Below the pieces are notes generated by a model, which saw only the letters and a list, made by a program, of their open reading frames with translations, ran no database searches and was not told the origin of the DNA. 64,000 nucleotides of DNA, taken from the NCBI RefSeq assembly GCF_018991925.1, contig NW_024725489.1, forward strand, positions 7,539,065-7,603,064. Direction: 5' to 3'. Source of the DNA: Homarus americanus. Lineage: Eukaryota; Arthropoda; Malacostraca; Decapoda; Nephropidae. The stretch's first letter is position 1. Every line of letters begins with the position of its first letter. This document shows positions 1 through 16,139 of this stretch, piece by piece. Made by a program: the position numbers and the translations under genes.

Positions 1-1087
1 ACACGCACCCGTATCAATGTCTAAAGCAAGCTTATCTTACCCAACCCTCGACGGAACGGATAACACTTTCGCCTTGTTCAGCGCCGCTATTAAAGAGGCT
101 GCCACAAAAGTGCTGTTGTCTGTTGGTAATGGTGTACTCATTCTACGTCTTTCTGCGAAAGACGCTGATCTTCCCCCGACTTCTTGTGAAAACGGGACGT
201 GAAGTCCGCTGTTGTGTTATCTGGGGTAACTCATATCCCATAACCCGACATCTTTGGAGAATCTGATATTGTTTGGAATTATAGGAGGCAGACTGACGAT
301 ACTTACACCACTTCTCAGCTTTCTGTTCTGTAGCAGACTTGGTCTGAGCAGCTGCTGAATAAGTCTTGGGTGGTACTTGTAGCTGTCGTGGCTTGGTGGA
401 AGGGGTTGTTTGGTTTTGGGGGTGACACCACCTTGCTGGAGATGGTAACAAAAGTCGTTGTTGCATCGGGGCAACAGGTGTTATCGTCCTTGCTAGTTGA
501 GTACGCTGTGTCTTAATTGTGATCTTACCTGTGTAATCAAGAATTAAATCAGTGGGGTTATAATCATTTGTCTTTGCCTGATTATATGCAGGGTCATGGA
601 TCGTCAATAGAAAACAAGTAAATTTAATTCATTTTGCAAAAATGTCTGGTGACATTTTGCCATCAGGGTCCACCCAGGGAGAACCACGAAAATTAGCCTT
701 GATGTTTCGACAGACATCACCAGCTATGGAGACACTTTTCATGGTATCCTCTACTCGAATCGTACGACTAAGACGGTCAACCCATCTAAACATCCAATTC
801 AGGTGACCTTGCTGTGCTCCCAATTCAAAAACACCAATTAAAGTCCTTCTAAACACATCATAAGAAGGATCAGCTAGGCCACTAGCGTAACTCTCATGCT
901 TAATCCCCCGCTTTTGGATGTTCTTCATGGTATCCTCACATGACTGTAAAAATGTAGTTACGCCATAATCATCTTCCGCCGTGAACTCACGAACCCAGTC
1001 ACTGCGTGGTAATACTTGAACAATGTTAGAATTGTTAGATGACATGCCTGAACAAGCTGTAGCCATGGTTAGTGAGTTGTGAAACAA
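1..1087 (-). pseudogene. LTR-retroelement gag / aspartic-protease remnant, partial
   Basis: Read on the minus strand, a 152-codon open stretch (1087 to 629) is followed in the same frame, after one TGA, by a further open stretch to about 143. A frame change then leads into a third stretch that reaches the window edge at an LDIDTGAC motif (codons at about 1-24). D-T-G-A is the active-site signature of retropepsin-like aspartic proteases, and a gag-like reading frame just upstream of it fits an LTR retroelement. At least three in-frame stops and one frame change make this copy non-functional. The clade (Gypsy or BEL/Pao) cannot be told, because pol lies outside the window. I did not identify LTRs or a primer-binding site. 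Confidence 0.45.
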
Positions 1088-1549
1088 CTTAGATCTAATT
1101 GAAGGATTAGTGGATGCCGGAGGTAAAGTTAGAGTTTTGACACACGGTGTTTGTCTATAGGATTAGAGGGAACTTACCCGCAATAAGTTGTTGTGTCGAA
1201 CGCACTACCAGAACCTAAGGTTTCTATGGCTTGAATCGTCAAATAATTCATCAATAATTGTTTTCTACTTTCAATTAAAGTGTCGCCTGGAATGCGTCTG
1301 TGTTCCTTGCAAGTCTACCTGTAGTTCAGTGTCAAACTAGCGACAGTTGCTAGCACTGTCAGACGGAACTGCGTTTTCTAACGGATCAGAGTCACTGTTA
1401 TAATGCTCCGCTGTGTCTGTAATGTCTGAACGTGGGAACTTAAAAAAAACCATCCATAAATGCCAAACAATAAAATGAAATTACACTAAACAATAACCTT
1501 ACCCATCCTTTACAGTAAATGATTTAAATTATAAGTAAAATAATTAAAG
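1088..1549. other. no gene recognised
   Basis: AT-rich sequence upstream (in minus orientation) of the gag-like remnant. It could include that element's leader or LTR, but no matching second LTR is visible. A GGGTAAGT donor-like string on the minus strand near 1,185 is the only notable site. Confidence 0.5.
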
Positions 1550-6329
<4,780 letters not shown>

Positions 6330-6500
6330 GAGATCTTAACGAGTGGTCTGTTGACGCTGTTCTTCTTTGTGTCTGGCATCTGCGTCTTGGCTTTCTACTC
6401 CGGCTCACCAGTACCTGACGCCTGTGGATCCTTCTGCTTCTTCACCAGTATTATCTACGGCATCGATGTGTACTTTGCCTTCCAGATTGAAGTGGAGTAG
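6330..6500 (+). CDS. terminal exon of a MARVEL-like multi-pass membrane protein (gene 1, copy 1)
   Basis: A splice acceptor (accttacag) is followed by 56 sense codons and TAG at 6498-6500. The peptide begins EILTSGLLTL and contains two hydrophobic helices separated by a short Cys-containing loop (SGSPVPDACGS), ending AFQIEVE. A two-helix C-terminal exon entered in phase 0 at a GAG codon closely parallels the terminal exon of the minus-strand gene at 15.7 kb, so both may be MARVEL-family proteins (MAL, CMTM or plasmolipin-like), which act in membrane apposition and vesicle traffic. Upstream exons were not found in the window. Family assignment is inferred from topology. Confidence 0.55.
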   Translation, partial: EILTSGLLTLFFFVSGICVLAFYSGSPVPDACGSFCFFTSIIYGIDVYFAFQIEVE

Positions 6501-7829
6501 AGGTGATGATAATGATGATGATGATTTATAGTGTGTAGTTTACGTCCTCCTCTTCTTCTTCTCTTCCTCCTCCTTTGCCTATTAATTTTTCTCCTCCTCT
6601 TCTTACTCCTACTCCACCCCCTTCTCCTCCTCCTGCTAGTGTGGTGATGAGGTTACATCTAACGTAAGCAAATGTCCTAAATCATCTTAGTGTGTATGTG
6701 TGTATTTTGTCTAATTGTCTCTTTTAACTTGCGGCCACCACAACTAATAATATCTACCTACAGTCGTGGCTAGATGACATGAACCTAACCTAACCTAACC
6801 TAACGTATGCAAACTTAAACTGATCTAACTAACCATTAGGATCAAACATAAGACGCCCTAATCCACCCTTAGCATCGACAAAACTTAATAGGTTAACATA
6901 GGTTAGATTTGATTGGTCAGTGTAGTCTGACGTAGAAGAGTGACGTCACATGCTACAGGCGCGATGATTGGTTTGGTAGGTCTGTGTAGTCTCACGTAGA
7001 AGAGTGACGTCACATACTACAGAGGTGGTGATTGGTTCCATGTACATTGTGTCACCGCCAACCACTAAGGGAGACAACAAGGGCACCTGGCGTTTAAGGG
7101 GTCATCACACAAATATTCTCAAGACGATCTATACATATACTACCAGAGTGTTTCATACAAAATTTATGCACACTGCCTTACAGACTGTCTTGAAAATCAC
7201 GTGAAATGATCGTGTTACACCAGCAACAATGCCCTTGTGTGAGAGCTGCAACAGGTGAGGGTAATGTTGCTGTCTAATACAATCATTCATGTAATCTCCA
7301 CGTACAGTACAGTGCATCCTGTAAGGTGGAGTCAGGAACGAACATACAAAATACGTCTTAGTATGTTTATTGTAAGGAAGAAGTAGGGATAACTTGAAGA
7401 TTAACCCCCCTAGCTTATTTCACCTGAAGATTAGCCTCCTAACACTAACTTAATCAACATTAACGATAACCTATATTAACAATCCTTAAAACTAACCTAA
7501 CCTAACGAGAACCTGTATTAACAACCCTTAACACTAACCTAACCCTCCAAGGCAATGTTAAAATATTTAATCATCAGGTGAAATAGTGATGGGCTAGTCT
7601 TGAGGTGATCCAGAAATACTGTAAAATATAAGCAGGTTTTGTATTTTTATTATATCAAGAATACAAACTAAAATAACTGTTAGGTAGTAATAATAATAAG
7701 TGTAATTCTTCATATAGTGACTGATGATAAATATTGGTATGTTTTATGTAAGTCAATATTTTCTTCGTTTGTATTCAATGTAAATAAAGCTCGATACAGT
7801 ACTACGTCCTGAGTATTTCTTCACCGCAT
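6501..7829. other. low-copy DNA, no gene recognised
   Basis: Holds a pyrimidine-rich tract (6,540-6,630, CCT/CTT), a short (CCTAA)n array and a pair of near-identical ~60-bp segments (6,915-6,960 and 6,970-7,020, sharing AGAAGAGTGACGTCACAT with a CRE-like TGACGTCA core). Otherwise nothing is identifiable. Confidence 0.5.
6783..6803. repeat. interstitial (CCTAA)n telomere-type repeat
   Basis: Four consecutive CCTAA units, the complement of the arthropod telomere motif TTAGG. Too short to be a telomere. Confidence 0.85.
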
Positions 7830-7879
7830 GTTTACGAGTTGGCCAGATGGTCGGGAGGTTCTGTTGCAACTGTTGGCAA

Positions 7880-8845
7880 GTACTAGTCATGTACTGGCTC
7901 TGTTATAAGCTGTTGGCAAATATTGGCTCTGTTATAAGCTGTTGGCAAGTACTGGCTCTGTTATAAGCTGTTAGCAAGTATTGGGCATGTGCTGGCTCTG
8001 TTATAAGCTGTTAGCAAGTACTGAACATGTACTGACTCTGTTATAAGCTGTTGGCAAGCACTGGGCATGTACTGGCTCTGTTATAAGCTGTTGACAAGCA
8101 CTGGGCATGTGCTGGCTCTGTTATAAGCTGTTAGCAAGTACTGGGTATGTGCTGGCTCTGTTATAAGCTGTTGACAAGCACTGGGCATGTGCTGGCTCTG
8201 TTATAAGCTGTTGGCTAGTACTGGACTCGTACTGGCTCTGTTATAAACTGTTGACAGGTACAGGGCATGTACTGGCTCTGTTATAAACTGTTGGCAAGTA
8301 CTGGGCATGTACTGGCTCTGTTATAAACTGTTGACAGGTACAGGGCATGTACTGTCTCTGTTATAAACTGTTGGCAAGTACTGGGCATGTACTGGCTCTG
8401 TTATAAGTTGTTGGCAAGTACTGGGCAAGTACTGGCTCTGTTATAAGCTGTTGGCAAGACTGGGCATTTGCTGGCTCTGTTATAAGCTGTTGGCAAGTAC
8501 TGGACATGTACTGGCTCTGTTATAAGCTGGAGGCAAGTACTAGACATGTACTGGCTCTGTTATAAGCTGTTGGCAAATACTGGACATGTATCGGGCTCTG
8601 CTATACACTGTTGGCAAGTATTGAGCATGTACTGGCTCTGTTATAAGCTGTTGGCAAGTACTGGACATGTACTGGCTCTGTTATAAGCTGTTTGCAAGTA
8701 CTGGGCATGTACTGGCTCTATTATAAGCAGTTGGCAAGTACTGGGCATGTACTGGCTCTGTTATAAGCTGTTGGTAAATACTGGACATGCAGTGGCTCTG
8801 TTATAAGCTGTTGGTAAGCACTGGTCATGTACTGGCTCCAAAATG
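7880..8845. repeat. 40-bp minisatellite, 24 units, derived from LINE C 3' tail (copy 1)
   Basis: Twenty-four head-to-tail units of 40 bp, most containing TACTGGCTCTGTTATAAGCT followed by GTTGGCAAGTACTGGGCATG. On the minus strand the unit corresponds to the LINE C 3' tail segment GCCAGTGCATGCCCAGTAC-GTGCCAACAGTGCGTAACAG seen at 12.93 kb, 15.37 kb and 61.25 kb. The array sits exactly between the LINE C body (8,840-9,420, minus) and a diverged outer tail (about 7,830-7,880), so it is an expansion inside the element. The duplicate block has only 10 clean units. Confidence 0.93.
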
Positions 8846-9420
8846 TATCTGTACCTACTCCAGTGTTAGTCAAGTCTGGTCTTGAATGAGCTCACACTCG
8901 GTGCCGCCACAACACTCTCTGACAGATTGTTCCAAGAGTGTTCTGGACTTGTGGCTCCTTCAACCTTGAACTGTGACCCCTTGTGGGGTGAAGGTGATCC
9001 AGCTCCAGGTATCAACACTCGACTGAGATGTTTATAAACTTCAATTACGTCACCTATTACCTGCCTATAGTATAAGCAAGGCAACTGAAGGCGTTCTTAT
9101 CTCTCTGGGTAACTGAGGTTCCGCAGTGCAGGCACCAGTCTGGTGGCCCTCCTTTGGGCACTGACAATCAACTGACAGTCTCTAGCACATCTCGGGGAAG
9201 CACCTCACTTTTGAAGAGCGTTACGAAAGAAGGACCTTCATTGTATATGAACGAACTTCTTTTACGACCTTCTAGCATAGTCTTGATTTACTTTCTCATA
9301 ATGGCCCGAGAACTTCAGTTTGTTGTCAACATAATACACCTAGGTCCTTTTCACATTCGGTCACCGTTAACGTTGTTTCTCCGTCCTGTTGGGACATGTG
9401 ACGAAGTGTCCTGTTATGCT
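8840..9420 (-). mobile_element. LINE C fragment, RT C-terminal region (copy 1)
   Basis: Read on the minus strand with several frameshifts, this matches the LINE C protein seen at 13.4-14.1 kb: ECEKDLGV, then FVTLFKSEVLP, RRATRLVPALRNLSY, VIEVYKHLSRV and a terminal SVSSFKTRLD. Only the region downstream of the RT catalytic core is present, as expected of a 5'-truncated LINE. The C-terminal block arrangement is CR1-like. Confidence 0.8.
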
Positions 9421-10035
9421 AGTGACACATACTAAGCCTCACACAGCCACCCTGACAAGTACGGTCTATAGCCTCAGTGTACACTTAGTGACAGCGGCAG
9501 ATAACACTGTAAATGTATTTAAAATGGGGCACCGTATATTAGTATAACATGTGCAGAAGCAACATGATATAAAAGGCAAGAAATTTGATGATTAAGTCTG
9601 AGAGTAACACTTGAACGTGTGATAACAGCAACTGCTCTCAACCCCTGGCAGGCAACAGGCGTACCAACATGGATGGATGATAAGCATGGTGGACGAAGCA
9701 ACAATAAAATAATGGCGTTAAATCAGTGGTGTAGCTAGAGGACGATCCTTCCCTCACCAAGAATAAGAATGGATTTTATCGGAAAATTTCTCCCTCTATC
9801 GGAAAGCTAGATGTATGGGTGAGAGACGAACTGCATGTAATGAATGATCTAGTATTATTAACCCTTGTGAATCTTCTTTATTTCATTAGTGGTAATATCT
9901 GTACCTCAAAATAAAAAAAATCTTTGTTATGACAGTAAACTGTTATATATTGAGATAGATGACTGGAATGCAGTATCTTGTCACTCCAGGTTGTCTGCCC
10001 CAACACCGAAAATTACAAGCTGCCCTACTGTGTTA
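9421..10035. other. no gene recognised
   Basis: AT-rich unique-looking sequence between LINE C and the DNA transposon. Short open frames here show no recognisable composition or motif. Confidence 0.5.
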
Positions 10036-10060
10036 GGGGCCATTCAAAATTACCTACCGC
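10036..10060. repeat. left terminal inverted repeat of DNA transposon
   Basis: GGGGCCATTCAAAATTACCT followed by ACCGC; pairs with 12,556-12,581 in inverted orientation with about three differences. The corresponding end in the duplicate block is unrecognisable because that patch is scrambled. Confidence 0.7.
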
Positions 10061-10167
10061 TTTTTTCCACCCAAATTTATACACCCCCCGTAACACTCTG
10101 CAACACTCTTTGTGTACGAACCTCTGTCCTGCATGGCAAGTGAATAGTGACATTACCCATGAATCTG

Positions 10168-10308
<141 letters not shown>

Positions 10309-10535
10309 CTGTTAATGAATATGATGTATTTCTTTGTGTATGAACTCTGTCCTGCGTGGCAGTGAGAAGTGATACCACCCTCAGTGTCAAGACCTGACTG
10401 AATTACTCAGAATAGGCAAACTGTACTCCAAGCTTTGTCAATAAATTTGTTAAACTAACTATGTAATATCAAGCCAAACCCCACTAAAATATTATGTAAC
10501 ACAACCCTGAACAACCCCCTCCTCAACACTGCTCC

Positions 10536-12213
10536 AGATCACACCAATCAGAACTGTCAAGACTCTGGATGACTTAACAGCTGCTTTACATACAAAGGGT
10601 TTTCAATTATCTCGCAGCTCAGTATATTTGTGACTACTGCCTAGAAATTCTTCAACTTGAGAGGGAAAAAGACATGTGAAAACAGTTCATGCTAAACTAA
10701 TGAGGTCTGAAAATAGTGCACATTCTAGATATCCAGATACCTATATGCTAGAACATCTATCTCTTATCTGGAAGAGATTGCTTCTCTACTTGGACCACAT
10801 GAAGTCACATTCCATTCACAAGATAACAAGGCAAGAGTTCCAATAGGCTTTACCACTGCAAACAAACAGGCTCCTCTGATAATGCAAATGGAATATAAAG
10901 TCACTCTTAGTGACCATTATTTTGTTGTTGCCCCTAAACACAAACTAATACCATCAGTAATAGATGGTATTTCAATAAAGGAAAGCTGTATTGGAGAACA
11001 TATATAGCCATACGAAGTGCTAAGCACACATCTTCAACTGCAATGGGGCATCTGAGAGATATGAAGAAAGTGCCTTCCTTACCACAGTTTATTGAACAGA
11101 TGTTTACACCTGATGGTATGCCACAGCCAGTCATGATTGTAACAGTAGATGGTGGTCCTGATAAAAACCCTAGGTATGAAAAAACCATCACGTGTGCTGT
11201 TGTTTATTTTTGCACATATGATCTAGAAGCTCTCTTCATTGCAACAAATGCATCAGGTCGAAGTGCATTAACAGAGTTGAACGACGTATGGCCCCACGTT
11301 GCCATGATCTAGCTGGAGTCATCTTACCTCAGGATCATTTTGGAAGCCATTTAAATTTTAATGGAGAAAATGTGGATGAAGAATTGGACGAGCAAAATTT
11401 TGCCCATGCAGGGAAAATTCCCGCAGACATTTTGTCAGCTACTGTTACTGGTGGCTACCGAACAGCTGCTGAATATGTTGATCCACAGGAAAAAAATGAA
11501 CCAGAAACCCTTGAAAAGAGTCCTCCCTGGTAAGCAAAACATGTGCAAGAGAGTCAATATTTTCTACAGGTCATCAAATACCAAGATACAGCTTGCTGTA
11601 ATGCACCAAGAAGTTCTTACTTTTCAGCTATTACCAACAAATTCTTGCCCTCACCACTTCCCCTTGTACAAACAGCAGATGGCTTGTTATGTTGTCTTGA
11701 TGAGATGAGTGCCAAATATCCACCGCTCTTTGTCAATCTAGCACTGGACAAATGTGTGCTACCAGTTCGGGCAGTTAAAAAGTCTCCAAAAGGCCTTCCA
11801 TATGATTTGGCATGTCCTTGTCTGAAGAATGAGCTGCAGAAGCGCAACTGTGGAACATGTGGCAAATACTTTGCCTCAGTCAGTCCATAAATGCACATAT
11901 TAATAAACACTCTTCGAGTTGCATGAGTCGCCATTATGTTGTGAGTGCTCCAGCAGAAAGGCTGCAACCTCAAAGACTAGCTGCCAAGAGACAAAGGAAT
12001 TCATGTGTGTTGTCAAGTACCTGGAAAATAAGAGTATGAGTGGGACATTGAGGAAGAATTGGATACTGAGGGACTTGAAATGCCAACTGAGATCAGGGCT
12101 AACAAAGGAACACCAATCAGACTGTACCGGTAGAGAACCAGTGTGGCAGGAAGACTGTTAGATCTGGGACAACACACATGAACCACCCCTGGACACTTAA
12201 ATATTTAGACTGA
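10536..12213 (+). pseudogene. decayed D-D-E-like transposase with C2H2 finger (copy 1)
   Basis: Pieced together across frames, the protein has an N-terminal helix-turn-helix-like part (TLDDLTAALHTKGFQLSRSS), then HSQDNKARVPIGFTTANKQ with Asp at 10,822, TVDGGPDKNPRYEK with Asp at 11,148 and 11,160, then NRVERRMAPRCHDLAG with Glu at 11,279, HFGSHLN, and a C-terminal CGTCGKYF...HINKH zinc finger (C-x2-C-x12-H-x3-H). Asp, Asp and Glu at this spacing suggest an RNase H-fold DDE transposase. I recognise the block pattern as a multicopy, mostly unnamed protein family in invertebrate genomes. Breaks include stops near 10,630-10,740, a one-base loss near 11,265, an in-frame TAA at 11,531-11,533 and a one-base loss near 11,882 that removes the finger from frame. 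The flanking inverted repeats support the transposase reading. Confidence 0.65.
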
Positions 12214-12555
12214 GAACTGAGTTTTCAGAAATTTATTTGTTTTTTGACATGCAAACAATATATCAGGAATATATTACATAAAAATCATTTCCTTTCATTA
12301 TTAAAGTTGCATTACTTGCTTTCACCTTTATTTGAAAAAAATAAAATACGCATTTATGTGACAAGGTATAGAAAACCTCAGCACATATATTATTTTTTTA
12401 ATTCTTCGTACACTTATAGTATTAAAAAGTTTCAAAGATTACATCTGTATTATTTAGGCTTTATTTTTTTTTTACTGAAACATAATACTTCCTCTGACAC
12501 CCCCACCCCTTGTAACACACTGTAACACCTGACTTTATACTTCCACACCCCCTCT

Positions 12556-12581
12556 GCATTATGTAATTTTTGAATGGCCCC
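12556..12581. repeat. right terminal inverted repeat of DNA transposon
   Basis: GCATTATGTAATTTTTGAAT followed by GGCCCC, the inverted counterpart of 10,036-10,060. The same end is intact in the duplicate block at 26,983-27,008. Confidence 0.75.
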
Positions 12582-12865
12582 TTAATTTATTGCTTTTAAT
12601 CAATAACATTTTCTTAATGTAGTCTGATATTGGATCATTTTAAACAAATTAAGAAATACTGTATTGTATTCCGCTGCCTTAAATATATTATAGTTAATTT
12701 CCTGAATAGCGAGAGCAGATGGCAGCCTCGCACAATAAAAAGTCCACGAGATTATTACGGAAAAATTATGTACAGTATCCATAAGTCATACTGATGATAT
12801 GTTAAGAGTGCCGGGCGGACATACAGTCGGCCAGCCAGTCACCACCAGACCAACAGCACCTTTAC

Positions 12866-13440
12866 TTACCTTTTACTTTTATCCTCTTCACCACTGATCG
12901 GCCTGTTCGCCGCTTGGGCGATCGGTCACGTCTCTGTTACGCACTGTTGGCACGTACTGGGCATGCACTGGCTCCTGAATGTATCTGAACCTGCTCCAGT
13001 ATTGAAGTCTGGTCTTCAAAGAGCTCACACTCGGTGCCGTCACCACACTCTGGCAGATTGTTCCAAGAGTTCACAACTCTCACCCGGAAAAAGTCTCCCC
13101 TCACAGTTATCCGGACTTGCAGTTTCTTTTAACCTTGAGCTTTGTCCCGAGTGGAGCGAGCGTCCACCAGCTCAAGGTAAGGACACCTGACTGAGTAGTG
13201 CCCTCCGAGATGCTTGTACACCTCAATCAGATTTCCCTGCCTGTCTGTTGTACAATTGTTAGGCAAGTTCAGGCGCTCCAATCTTCCGGGTAGCTGAGGT
13301 GCTCGCAATGCAGGCACCAAACTGGTGGCCCTCCTTGGATATTAATCAGCTGACAGTCCCTAGTATATCTCGGGACCGAACAGGATGACAGTACTCCAGG
13401 CGGGGAAGCACTTCACCATCTAGATTTCTGAAGAACTCTG
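12866..13440 (-). mobile_element. LINE C fragment, minus arm of an inverted pair (copy 1)
   Basis: On the minus strand it encodes the LINE C C-terminal blocks (YCHPVRSPRYTRDCQL, RRATSLVPALRHL, LIEVYKHLGGHYS, FFGVRVVNSWNNLPE), then the 3' tail down to GGTGAAGAGGATAAAAGTAA near 12,870. It abuts head-to-head with the plus-strand LINE C at 13,440. Confidence 0.82.
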
Positions 13441-14089
13441 TGGGCTCCAAGAATGGTCGAAGAAATGGCTGCTGAGATTTAATGTCACAAAGTGTAAGAG
13501 GGTGCACCTGGGGCGTACCAACGGTAAGGACGTATCATATGTCCCAACGGGATGAAGAAACGGCACTAACTGAGACTAAATGTGAGAGGGACCTAGGTGT
13601 GTATGTTGACAATGAGCTGAAGTTCTCGGGCCATTGAGAAAAGAAGGTAAATCAGGCAAATAAATTATTGGGTCTTATAAGAAGGTCGTTCATATCTAGA
13701 TGGTCCGTCCCACGTAACGATCTTCAAGAGTGAAGTGCTTCCCATCTGGAGTACTTTCACCCCGTCTGGTCCCTGAGATATGCTAGGACTGTCAGTTGGT
13801 TGAAAATGTTCAAAGGAGGGCCACCAGACTGGTGCCTGCACTTCGGCACCTCAACTACCCTGAGAGATTGGAGCACCTGAACTTGCCTAGCTTAATATTA
13901 CAGACGAACAAGGGGTGACCTACTTGAGGTGTATAAGCATCTCAGGCACTACTCAGTCGAGTGTCCTTACTTGGAGTTAGGTGATGCTCGCCCCAACAAG
14001 TCACAGCTCAAGATTGAAGAAGCCGCATGTCCAGAAAACTGAGGGCAAACTTTTCGGAGGAAAGTTGTGAACTCTTGAACAATCTACCA
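13440..14089 (+). mobile_element. LINE C fragment, plus arm, body part (copy 1)
   Basis: Encodes WSKKWLLRFNVTKCKRVHLG, CERDLGVYVDNELKFSGH, HVTIFKSEVLPxxEYFHPVWS, RRATRLVPALRHLNYPERLE, EVYKHLR and VVNSWNNLP, with several frameshifts. The element stops abruptly at the LINE D junction at 14,090 and resumes with its tail at 15,321, so LINE D is nested inside it. Confidence 0.82.
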
Positions 14090-15320
14090 GTACTGTTTTT
14101 GTTGTACATAAACGACATCGTCCACGCCAGCACACTCATAAAATACAACTTATTTGCAGACGATAGTAATCTCTATGTCAGCAACTCAGACCTCCATTCC
14201 TTGATGAGAACTATGAACACTGAATTAACTAAAGTCAGGACCTGGATAATACGTAATAAACTGACCTTAAACCTTGAGAAAACCCACTACACGATCTTTC
14301 ACAGAAGGAAAAAGCTTACCCTCAGATTTGGACCCCACCTTGGTAATACAGTCCTCAAACGTAAAATACTAAATTCTTCTGAGTTATTGTTGATAGAAAC
14401 ATAACTGGAGAAACCACATACGCTAATCACAGTAAAGTCAATAAACAGTGTATCATGTATTACATTCGACAGTCACTACCACAGCAACGAAAAATTTGCT
14501 ATCTTGAAAATTTTAAAATTCGAAGATATTAACACCTACTGCTGTGCCCTCTTTGTTTACAATCTATCAATCACTTGCGTGACATTAATTATTTCCAGTT
14601 CTGGAATAATCAGAGATACAACTTAAGGCACCCAGAGCTACTAAGACCACCCCCATGCGCTCCTCTCAGTCCCAGACCTCCATAAAATATCAGGTGTGAA
14701 GGTGTGGAACAACTTACCCCCACCCATCCAAGCAAAGACTATGTCTCTTCCTTTAAATCATCTCTTAAAAAATATCTATTGTCTAAGTATTTATATATCT
14801 TGTAACACCTACTATATTTACAGTACCTGCTTTTGTTGTACCATCAAAATCGTTTTATCGGAAATTATCATGTAAATAGATAAGTAATTACCATTGCAAT
14901 AAACATATTTGCCAACTAGACATAATCCTGATAGCTCTGTCCTCATGTTCAACCTTATTGTACAACCTATGTTGTAATGTTCCCCATTATACTTATGTTT
15001 TTCAATTCCACTGTAATTTATGTATATATAAATAAAAATAAATAAACTCAAAAGAAAAAATAATAACTAAATAAAATTAATAAATATTGAAGTGATAACT
15101 GTGGTAACATTATGAGATGTTCTTATCACCACCATGCTATTGTACTATTCCAGATGTTACTAAATGTTACATAATACTTCCTCGAGACAAATGTATAGTA
15201 TATATCAGAGCCTAAAAGAGAGCTCAGGTTCTCAACTGGCTCAGCCATGTTAATATTGTTATTGTTATCCACTCTGTATCTGTGTTTTCTGGCTTAATAA
15301 ACTGTTTCAATTCAATTCAA
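14090..15320 (+). mobile_element. LINE D, 5'-truncated, nested in LINE C (copy 1)
   Basis: Begins inside the RT domain at LFLLYINDIVHAS, carries an intact catalytic LFADDSNLY motif, and continues through NKLTLNLEKTHYTIFHRRK to a C-terminal YNLRHPELLRPP and VWNNLPPPIQAKT block. It ends with AATAAACTG and a short TTCAATTCAATTCAA tail. The sequence is frameshifted after about 14,400. Terminal TTCAA-type repeats instead of poly(A) suggest a non-L1 LINE, and the clade is uncertain. Confidence 0.8.
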
Positions 15321-15455
15321 CACTGAAGCCGGTTCAGGTACTTTCAGGAGCCAGTGAATGCCCAGTACTTGCCAACAGTGCGTAACAGAGACATGACCGA
15401 TCGCCCAAGCGGTTTACGAGCCGATCAGTGGTGAAGAGGTTAAAAGTAAAAGTAT
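15321..15455 (+). mobile_element. LINE C 3' tail downstream of nested LINE D (copy 1)
   Basis: Resumes with GGTTCAGGTACTTTCAGGAG and continues CCAGTGAATGCCCAGTACTT, GCCAACAGTGCGTAACAGAG to GGTGAAGAGGTTAAAAGTAA, matching in inverted orientation the tail of the minus arm at 12,866-13,000. Confidence 0.82.
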
Positions 15456-15665
15456 TAGAAAATACATTATGCTTGACGGCTGTGCTGTGGTAGGATAGGC
15501 ACGGTGAGGGTGGGGTGGGGAAGCACGTAGGCATTGACAGCGCTGAGGGACAAACCTTTTAGTGTAAGTGTGATGACGTGTGCGTCGGTAGTTGCAGCGA
15601 GTGTGTAACATCAGTACTCACACAAGACACAGATAATCCCGCCAACATGTTAAGCAGTGGAATCG

Positions 15666-15872
15666 TTAGTTTTGCTTGGGTTGGCAGCAGTAGTTCTTGG
15701 ACGCGAGGACAGTGTCCACCAGGTAGGCGGCGGAGCTAATGTAGAGGAAGACGCCCATGGAGATGCCCGCCGCCTTGTAGTCCTTCCAATATGTCGGTTG
15801 ATGCCAGAAAGACATTGACACCGATGCTGAGATGAACAAGAAGCTGAAGAAGAGGAAGTTGATCGCCAGCTC
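15666..15872 (-). CDS. terminal exon of MARVEL-like protein (gene 2, copy 1, frameshifted end)
   Basis: Same exon as 30,141-30,365. One extra T in the homopolymer at about 15,669-15,672 moves the stop and shortens the tail to KQN. Given the intact duplicate, this is most simply a consensus error. The splice acceptor (tctccctctcag) and the two hydrophobic helices are intact. Confidence 0.6.
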   Translation of the reverse strand, partial: ELAINFLFFSFLFISASVSMSFWHQPTYWKDYKAAGISMGVFLYISSAAYLVDTVLASKNYCCQPKQN

Positions 15873-16139
15873 CTGAGAGGGAGAGAAGATCAACCTGTTA
15901 AGAAATTAGTCTAAAATATTTAAGAAGATTTCTGATCCAAGGCGAAGGATAAGACTTAAACAAATGTCAGATTAGGAAAATATGTCATTAGTCATTTCTG
16001 GTCAAATATGCCCAACAGAGTCAAACCCTTTCCTTAAAACAGTGAACTTTATCACGAAAGATGTGAACGGTATAAAATATTTTACCCCGGATGATCTAAT
16101 CAGTAATCTGAGTTCTTCTTCCTGACTCCAAACGTAGTG

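Noticed and set aside
7880..8845. CRISPR-like array (regular 40-bp repeats)
   Set aside because: The whole 40-bp unit repeats with no unique spacers, the setting is eukaryotic and the unit derives from a LINE tail.
15330..15611. Minus-strand open frames near 15.4 kb and 29.9 kb
   Set aside because: They overlap the LINE C tail antisense, and their ends differ between the two copies through small indels.
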